Assembly (NCBI RefSeq): GCF_024586455.1
Contig: NC_065921.1
Location: forward strand, 64,047,528-64,111,527
DNA: 64,000 nucleotides
Direction of reading: 5' to 3'
Origin: Bactrocera neohumeralis
Taxonomy: Eukaryota > Arthropoda > Insecta > Diptera > Tephritidae
Numbering within the stretch: the first letter of the stretch is position 1; each line of letters opens with the position of its first letter. This document shows positions 57,190 to 64,000 of the stretch, piece after piece. Position numbers and translations under genes: made by a program. Under the pieces are notes generated by a model that was not told the origin of the DNA, did not search any database, and worked only from the letters and a program-made list of their open reading frames with translations.

Positions 57190-57690
57190 TTTGCAATTAT
57201 TTTTGAATTCAGTTCGATATTCGCCGTGGCCAACGCGCAAAGGACCGTAAATCTTTCGCAGAACTTTTCTCTCGAAAACTCCCAACGTCAACTCATCTGT
57301 TATTGTAATCATCCACGCCTCTGCACGATATAACAGGACGGAATTTTGAGTGACTTATAGAGTTTAGCTTTTGTTCGTCGAGAGAGGACTTTACTTCTCA
57401 ATTGCCTACTCAGTCCGAAGTACCACCTGTTGGCAAAAGTTATACATGCTGACATTGTTGGTGGTGTTCACACTGGTTCCAAGATAGACGAAATTATCTA
57501 CGACTTCAAAGTTGTGACTGTCAACAGTGACGTGATAGCCTCGTCGCGAGTGCGACGACTGTTTTTTGATGACAGGAGATATTTCGTCTTGCTCTCGTTC
57601 ACTGCCAGACCCATTTGCTTTGCTTCTTTGTCCAGTCTGGAGAAAACAGAACTACCGGCGCGGGTGTTGAGGAGATCTATTCCACGGATA
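57190..57690 (-). pseudogene. RTE-like retrotransposon copy, reverse orientation
   Basis: On the minus strand this closely matches 52,640-53,085 of the better RTE copy. From 57,690 downward it reads LLNTRAGSSVFSRLDKEAKQ and then MGLAVNE. The block VTVDSHNFEVVDNFVYLGTS appears near 57,535-57,475, and then the segment ending in KIYGPLR near 57,250. DNA similarity is high, so both are relatively recent. It is cut off at about 57,190. Several stops are present, and it lacks the catalytic RT palm and the 3' end. Confidence 0.85.
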
Positions 57691-57699
57691 CTAAATAAT

Positions 57700-58450
57700 G
57701 CTATTGTGACTTAAACTCATTCTATCAGAAAATCTCAAATGGTGGAACTGTGGGTGTTAATGAATTGAAAATGAAATTATATGGTTATTTTTAGACAGAA
57801 ATATGAATGGTGTTTCAATCGGAGAATCCTAGCGATGAATAAAATTTCAAAATGAAAAATTGTGGTTTTGCGGCACTGGAGCTTAACCTGAGATAACGAT
57901 CTATTAATCAACTAGCTTAAAGGTTCTCTGTTACTTTGCATTTTTTTAAATATGCAACTTAGCATTAGAAGCTCAAGTCGAACAGAAAAAGAAACCTTAC
58001 ACAGTGTGACACTATGCGGTATTCAAGGTCCAAAAGTCCACGACAAGTTCCGGAACTTTCAATGGAACTAGTTGGTTTAAGTGTTACATTATAGTCAGTT
58101 GGCTTGGAGCTCTTAGAAGTAAGTTTCATAAAGACTGTTGGGAAGATATAGAATAATGCAAAAAGACAAATAGTTACTGGAAAAGACGAAAGAAACTAGA
58201 ATTTAGTTCCCTCTAATTATGGGCATAAACGAACTGTGAAAACAGGGCCACTTTTACTAGAAAAATCTGAGAACCAGAGAAATTTCAACATGTATTATAT
58301 CTTTGTTCTATAAACGGAGTGCTAAAAGCATGTTCACCGCCCGAGAAAGGTACTGAAGATTTGATTTTTTCATCAGTGAACAAAGTATGTGAATAGAAAA
58401 AATGTATCTTACAATGTAATATTTATATTAACGGGTAAACCAAGTCGATA
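57700..58450. other. AT-rich unannotated DNA
   Basis: No gene recognised. The right end may contain the more decayed N-terminal part of the following DD41D relict, but no motif could be read. Confidence 0.5.
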
Positions 58451-58454
58451 TACT

Positions 58455-58860
58455 TTTTTATTTGATGCATGAAATTGAAGTTCGTAATCTCGGCGACTCG
58501 GGTTTCAACAAGACGGCCTCACTTCTCACACATCGCATCAATCAACGAGTTTACTTAAGGAACACTTCGGTGAGCAGATTTCTTCACGTTTTGGGCCGGT
58601 CGATTGGACACCAAGATCGTGTGATATAGCACCGTTAGACTTTCTTCTATGAGTATATACATATAAAGTCTAAAGTCTATGCGGACAAACCCACTTCGAT
58701 TCAGGTCTTAGAGTGAAACATCACGTATGTCATTCGCCACTTACCAGTCGAAACGCTCGAACGAGTCATCGAAATTTGGTTCTAGGGATGTATCATCTGA
58801 GATGTAGTCAAAAAGTAAATGACAAAGAATGTTCTTTCGAATGATAATAAACATTCCCAT
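58455..58860 (+). pseudogene. Decayed DD41D-type mariner transposase, C-terminal part
   Basis: EIEVRNLGDSGFQQDGLTSH at about 58,468-58,527 holds the second catalytic Asp (FQQDG). LLKEHFGEQISSRFGPVDW and TPRSCDIAPLDFLL follow and hold the third (near 58,650). Counting residues between the two aspartates gives 41, the same DD41D spacing as the intact element at 27.3 kb. A stop lies directly after LDFLL. KSKVYADKPTSIQVLE continues in another frame (about 58,668-58,715), followed by stops. The C-terminal text LPVETLERVIEIW resembles 'IPAEMLEKVAQNW' of the intact protein. No terminal repeats found. It is a dead copy of a related but distinct lineage. Confidence 0.8.
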
Positions 58861-58989
58861 TAAATTTGAATTTTCTGTGATTTTTCTTTAAAATAGTAGG
58901 CAAACTCGAAATCCATCACCACTTGTATATGGTCTCTTAGTGAAATCTAAAATTCATGAAATTCAGCTTTGTTCTTATGGAGTACTAGA

Positions 58990-59101
58990 GGTCTGAATAC
59001 GGAGATCCATTAGGGAGGATCTAAACTGAATGTATCTAAACTAATCCAACAACTGGTAGCCTAACCTACGTTAACCTTAACTAACCTAACTTGACCTAAC
59101 A
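58990..59101 (+). repeat. CTAACC-rich tail, probably a non-LTR 3' end
   Basis: The segment ends agcctaacctacgttaacct followed by further ctaacct/ttgacctaac units up to about 59,100. Similar tails follow the non-LTR relicts near 18,810 and 36,980. The preceding 60 bases show no coding motif I can name. Confidence 0.5.
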
Positions 59102-59284
59102 AAATCCTTCCCTTATATAAATAATAAAAGCACTCAAAGAATATCATAGAATCTTACAACAATCCTTACAATGTTTTTATATTTAAATACCATTCTACTT
59201 CTTGCAACATAATGCAATTCTTCAACCTCCAATCCCTCAAGTTCCACTTCAATTATGTGTGTTCTCCAACCAAACAACTTCCAT

Positions 59285-59560
59285 AAAAAAAAAACAACAA
59301 CAAAGCGACCCACCTCAACAGCACAAGACTTCACTTCAACCCTTTTGCAAGCAGCGATTTGTTTTTGTTGTAAACACAGGAAAAAAAAGCAACAACAAAT
59401 CTTGCACCCGGTTTTACAATTGAAGTACCAATAATTAAGGAAGTATTTGTTCCACTTAAATTAACGCCAACAACAAGAATAATGCACGCAAACGCAGCAG
59501 CAATGACAGCGACAATGCAACAATAATCAAACGCAACAACAACAATTGCTTGGCATTGTC
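59285..59560. repeat. AAC/CAA-rich microsatellite zone
   Basis: Clusters of aacaacaac and caacaa at 59,293-59,302, 59,388-59,398, 59,465-59,477 and 59,515-59,548, with spacers. Confidence 0.75.
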
Positions 59561-61227
59561 GCTGCAAGGACGAGACAAATAAAAGCGAAAGGGATGCATT
59601 TTTTTCTCGTCGCTTTGTCATTTGTCCACCACCTGCGGTGTGTACAGTGCAACACGACAGTGTGGCAGCCGCATGGACACGCGTTGCACTGTTGCATTAC
59701 GCAAATACGAGCACTGGTTTTGCTGTTGTGGCGCTGTGTGAGTCGTGGTGTTTAACTAAAACAAAAAAAAGCAGAAAAAATAACTGTCAAACATTTGCTT
59801 AGAAGCGCGTATGAACAGCTGAAAATGTGTGTGTGATTGTTTGTTTGGCAGTTTGTTGTTGCAACACCGCTGCTGCAGCTGTTTGCTCCGCTGTTGGTTG
59901 CACGGCTGCTGGTTTGCCGTTCTATCGAAGCTCTACGCGCCCTCGCACGAAATGTGTAAAGCGCCTACAACAACAGCATCAACAACAAACGATTATTATA
60001 ATTACAACAACAGTAAGTATATATGTATGGTGGCAATAATTGCAGCTTTAACCGCGTTAAAAACGCTTTAAATATTCGCACAGTTACCGTTAGGCGCAAC
60101 GTGTTGGCTTACTTAGATGGAGAGGGGTGGTGGTTGAAAGGATGTGTGGATTGTCCGCAACAATCGGCTGGTGTTGAAAGCACAGTGTGCCATTTTCATG
60201 GAGAGTTTATGAGGGGTCAATATTTGATGAGAAAATTTAAACTTAAATGAGACTTCCTCTGAAAGTTCTCTCAAAGCTGTAAGGGGCTTGTCAGGATCTG
60301 GTTTTGACGGTAAACACAGTCACGCAAACCTCTTGCGACAACTCAAGAAACCTTATGACGAAATAGTGAAACCATTGAGTTCGCATTTTTTGAAGAAAGA
60401 GATATTAATTCTTGAAATAATTTCTTTCCGTAGTTGCTGTAAACCGAAAGTTTCATGTTATCAAATCCATTTTAGAACAGTAATTCGCATAAAAATAAGT
60501 CGATTCACCTAAAGTTTCGTTTAATTTTGATGAAGTTAACTTAAAGTTTCGACCAAATTCATGAAACCCTTAGAACTAAAGTTTTTGGACTCATTTGAAT
60601 ATTGTAAGAAATGGCCTAGTTCTGAATATTTTCTTACTGTACCCTTGCCCAAATTATGTTTTTTCACCAAAAGTTATGCTAAGTATGTAGGTATAATTCC
60701 AAATAAAGCCATTTTTTATAAGGCCCTTTCAGTATCTGTCTTCTTGTGTTCTACGCATGTTTGACGATGCTTTCAACATGCCTTTTCTTCCTCGAGCTCT
60801 GAATATTCCAATGCAACAAGCACAGTTAACGAACACCGTAAGATCAAGCTTTCCGTTAGATGGAATACCTAAAGCAATCACCTGGTTTTAATCTCCATTG
60901 GAAGATAAAATGGGTGTAAATGTATAGACATTCGCTGAGAAAAAGAGCTTTCATTTAGCTTCGACTTCTGAATTCAACTTCTCTTTACAAATATATCGAA
61001 AGAACCTTCCTCATTCAACATTCCTTTATAGAAATATCCCAAAAAACTCAAAAATTGGCTAGTTAGCTTTTCAATAACGGTTCTATGAGTCGATTCATTG
61101 ATGATTCTGGGCTTATTGGAAACTTTTTAGCTCTTGAACTTTAGATACTTAGATATCGTTGACTGAAATACTTAATATCTACAAGCCCAATTTGAATAGA
61201 ATCAAGTGACAAAATATCAACAAGGCT

Positions 61228-61265
61228 GAACGCGAGTACCTAATGAATGAACGCGAGTACCTAAT
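61228..61265 (+). repeat. Two-copy 21-bp tandem duplication
   Basis: gaacgcgagtacctaat begins at 61,228 and again at 61,249, an exact 17-base repeat with period 21. Confidence 0.95.
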
Positions 61266-63239
61266 TGTTGTTCTGCAGCATATCACGACAGTATTACGTT
61301 GTTGCCAAAGAAAAAATATGATATTGGGGCTCACAATTTTATATGTGGAATTGTACTCCTATGCACTGTACTTTCAAAGGCAGAAGGATCTCCTTAGTAT
61401 CTTCCAAGCTCAAATTTCGTTCATTTGCATAATAAATCATTCTGGTTGAATAGGTTTAACAGAATACCAAAGTCTAAAGTCTCAAAGCTCTCTAAAGCTC
61501 CGGGTTCGAAGTAAAAGTAAAGTAAAGCTCTGATCGCGACTGCGATATGAGCTTTCGAATGATGGAAAATATTTGACCTGATTACCACTGCTTTCCTTAA
61601 AATAAGAATACTACCACCGCCTACTCAGAGTCCACATAATTCGCTGCAAGGATGCAAGCATTGTCCCACTGTGCAAGCCCAAGCAATGATGGTACTGAAG
61701 CTGTTACCTTCCGGCCCTTCGCAGAGACAACAGCTACACATACAGCAACAACAACAATTATAGCAGCAGCGCGTGAAGAAAAAACCCAATTACAACAACA
61801 GCAACGCACTCGTGCATGCAATGAAAGTCAATTAAGCGCATTAAGTGAATGTCGTGCGATGATGCGACGGGATGACGGGGCGACAGAGGACGGACAAACA
61901 GACTGACAGTCGCCGAACATTCAACGAAAGCAAAGGGTGCAGCAATGCGAAGTGCAGCGGAGTCGGAGTAATACAGAGCTGACAATGACGACAGAGGACA
62001 GACGACTGGAGGCAGACAACAACAGTCTAAAGGACAGTTAGCAGCGCAGAAAGAGCGCGAGTATGTAATAGTTGTTGTTGTTGTTCAAATAAAAACAAAA
62101 CGCCTGCTGCGACGCGCTTTTGTTGTTATAGCTGGAGATTTCACAAGTGTTGTGTGTTGTTGGTGTTTTTGTATATTGCACTGTTTGTCGCGGAACTCCC
62201 TCTCGCCACCACCACACGCTCGCGTACTCAGACATACGCATACATATTACGGCAGCACCGAAAGTGTGTGCAACGCAGCGTGCTGACTCAATCCTCATCC
62301 GTTCGACGGCTGGAGCGACACATGACGCGCGCGACTCACTCACGCTTTTCGCAGCGCCGAAAGCAACAACTACAATAGCGAGTGTTTTCCATGTGTTGCA
62401 TATGTTGCACAAACATAAATACAACGGCGCTGAGTGCTTCAAACGCGAATAGCACAGAAATGCGCCTATATGTATACTTCTATTTGCTTTTGTGTCAACT
62501 TAAAGGCGACTGTGAAATTATTACTTTATATTTTATCTTACTTTGTGTCGCGTAGTCAAAGATTCTGCAAGACTCACACAGACACACGCTGTTTGTGTTT
62601 TTTGAAAGTTGCATGCAAAAAACGCTGGATTTAGTAAAGTAAGCTTATACTCAAATGTATACAGGAAATCGGATATATGTATATTGTGTGAGGTCCAGTA
62701 CTGATATAGGTTGATAATGTAAATTTTATTATTCTAAAGAATTATGTACTTCTTCGGAGCTCAAATTAAATCGCTTATAAATATCAGCGAAACGCGAAAC
62801 AAATTCCAGGTTTTGTGTTGCCTACCTTTAAGCGCCATGCGCGCATATGCAATGCATTCAAGTGTCCATTAAGACTATACAGAGTTTAGAAATATTCCTA
62901 TCCTAAAAAGACTAAAAAAGTTCTGAAATATTTTGCATATTTCATCAGAACGCCACCAAAAGGCTAGTTTTTATGGCTAAAGCAAACCATCAGCTTCGCT
63001 CAAATATAAATGGAAGTGTAATATTATATTCAACAATAATATTCTGATTGAGAATTAGTTTTCAGAGATTGTTCGTTTTTTCGCCCCCTAATAAGTCATT
63101 CTCACGAACCACTAATGCGAAGGGGTTACAAGGGTTTTCTCGGATAAAAAACAGCCTTTTTTCAATAACCTTTTTCTCGGAAATATTACATATACTTCAA
63201 ACACACCCTTGCGGCGCCATTTCCGGTGGATAACTCATA

Positions 63240-63640
63240 AAAGGATTATCTAAAGTGAAAAAATACGTGTTTTAGTTAAAAGCTTAAATTATAATTTTTT
63301 AAATGAAATTTTTTTTTTCAAAGTTGTAATCATAAAAAAGTCATTCCTTTAAGTCTTTAATAACTGTATCTCAAAGATCTGTGTAAAATTTAATGAAGAT
63401 CGGTTGAATAGTTCTCGAGAAATCTTGCCAACCAACTTCAAAAACACAGTTTCGAGAAAAACGCTTTTGAAGACGGCGTACTTAGCCTAGCTAGACTCGA
63501 GTGCTCAAGTTCTCAGAGCAGTATCTCCAAAACTATTACGCGGATCAACTTGAAAATTTCGGACAATATTCTAAAGATTTAGTAAAATTTAATAAGATAA
63601 TACAAAAATCGATTTTGTCTTATCTACTGGATCATCTTAA
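63240..63640. repeat. Non-coding repeat-like segment beside Tc1 relict
   Basis: AT-rich sequence with the phrases taatgaagatcggttgaata and cagtttcgagaaaaacgc near 63,390-63,465. Similar phrases (caagtaaatcggtccagtag; cagttttgagaaaaacacg) occur inside the TTAA-flanked element at 44,200-44,280, which suggests related non-coding transposon sequence. No ends could be set. Confidence 0.4.
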
Positions 63641-64000
63641 ATCCTCTTCAGATGTTAAAAAGGAACTTAGTGATTCCACAGGTGTGATAATGGATGAATC
63701 ACCGATACGCCGGAGACTCAGAAAGGCAGGATTCAGCGGCCTGCAAACAAAACTTTTTTCAGACAACGAATAAGGAAACAGCGGCATATGGGGATGAACA
63801 AACATAAAAATTGATCGGTGGATCAGTGGCAGACCGTAATTTTCTCTGAAGGAACCAAGCTTAATAGCCTTATATTAGATGATATCTACATATTTGGTAT
63901 GGAGAAGGCCAGGCGAACGGTGCAATGGCAAATGCCTTCAAACAACAGGAAGCCAGCCAGTAAGCGGTATGGTCTGGGGCTTTTATCTTATAAAAGATGG
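63640..64000 (+). pseudogene. Decayed Tc1-like transposase, cut by window edge
   Basis: A Tc1-type (DD34E) transposase relict that continues past the right edge. From 63,650 it reads VKKELSDSTGVIMDESPIRR and RRLRKAGFSGLQTK, the second helix-turn-helix and linker of Tc1 proteins ('SxxTVRRRLxxAGLxGRxA'). A frame change follows near 63,770. Another frame then gives SVDQWQTVIFSEGTKLNS near 63,812-63,865, equivalent to 'WxxVxFSDESKF'. The first catalytic Asp position reads Glu (FSEG). MEKARRTVQWQ near 63,900 matches 'WRRPGERC'. GLGLLSYKRW near 63,970 matches 'VWGCFxxxGxG'. Stops are present, so it is inactive. Confidence 0.82.

Larger units (their letters stand above)
59105..63235. other. Unannotated stretch rich in CAA/GTT microsatellites
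   Basis: No gene recognised. CAA/AAC or GTT tracts at 59,290-59,560, 59,965-60,010, 61,745-61,805 and 62,068-62,085 create low-complexity open frames on both strands. 61,620-62,460 is less AT-rich. Frames at 59,546-60,250 and 61,652-62,452 have no domain. A short 21-bp duplication lies at 61,228. Confidence 0.5.

Noticed and set aside
61496..61530. gggttcgaag, similar to a tRNA B box
   Set aside because: No cloverleaf, acceptor stem or A box at the right distance.
62038..62452. 134-codon minus and 101-codon plus frames
   Set aside because: They overlap on opposite strands in a GC-richer, microsatellite-bearing segment with no domain signature.
1..64000. CRISPR array, phage or bacterial operon
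   Set aside because: No regularly spaced identical repeats with unique spacers and no prokaryotic gene organisation; the element types are those of an insect nuclear genome.

Overview
The window looks like non-coding nuclear DNA of a higher dipteran fly, most likely a tephritid fruit fly. The evidence is AT-rich sequence without long spliced coding genes, many short CAA/GTT and CA/TG tracts, frequent TACATATGTA-type motifs, and a dense mix of Tc1/mariner and non-LTR retrotransposon remains. One mariner-type element has DD41D catalytic spacing, a spacing I know from the rosa subfamily described in Ceratitis rosa and other tephritids. The species assignment is inference.

Layout. 1-2.4 kb: unresolved AT-rich DNA. 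2.4-9.8 kb: relict RNase-H-bearing non-LTR elements on both strands, a 933-bp mariner-like element with matching ends, and an old RTE-like relict. 10.1-11.4 kb: a nearly full-length DD34D mariner with both terminal repeats but a damaged transposase. 13.8-15.8 kb: a decayed DD41D fragment, a possible spliced F-box-like gene relict, and a scrap of rosa-like sequence. 16-24 kb: mostly unannotated, with two non-LTR 3' ends. 24.2-24.7 kb: a compact GC-rich insertion flanked by exact 14-bp direct repeats. 24.9-25.6 kb: another decayed DD41D copy. 27.16-28.47 kb: the best-preserved element, with an uninterrupted 361-residue transposase. 29.7-31 kb: an RTE fragment fused to an RNase-H non-LTR fragment. 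32-39.3 kb: degenerate direct repeats, two mariner relicts, a 54-bp duplication and clusters of an AAAGCTTT motif. 39.4-40.2 kb: a frameshifted mariner relict. 43.75-44.48 kb: a TTAA-flanked non-autonomous element. 47-53.4 kb: a second copy of the 6.7-kb mariner family, two RTE copies and a dispersed repeat. 54.8-59.1 kb: a 184-bp tandem duplication, an RNase-H relict, an inverted RTE copy, a DD41D relict and a CTAACC-type tail. 59.1-64 kb: microsatellite-rich DNA, then a decayed Tc1 transposase running off the right edge.

No gene cluster or operon-like system is visible. The window reads as layered transposon insertions within intergenic or intronic DNA. Only the DD41D transposase at 27.3-28.4 kb looks potentially functional. 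No rRNA, tRNA, CRISPR or LTR-retrovirus-like gene was recognised. Family assignments come from reading translated motifs by eye and recalling family consensus patterns; no search was run.
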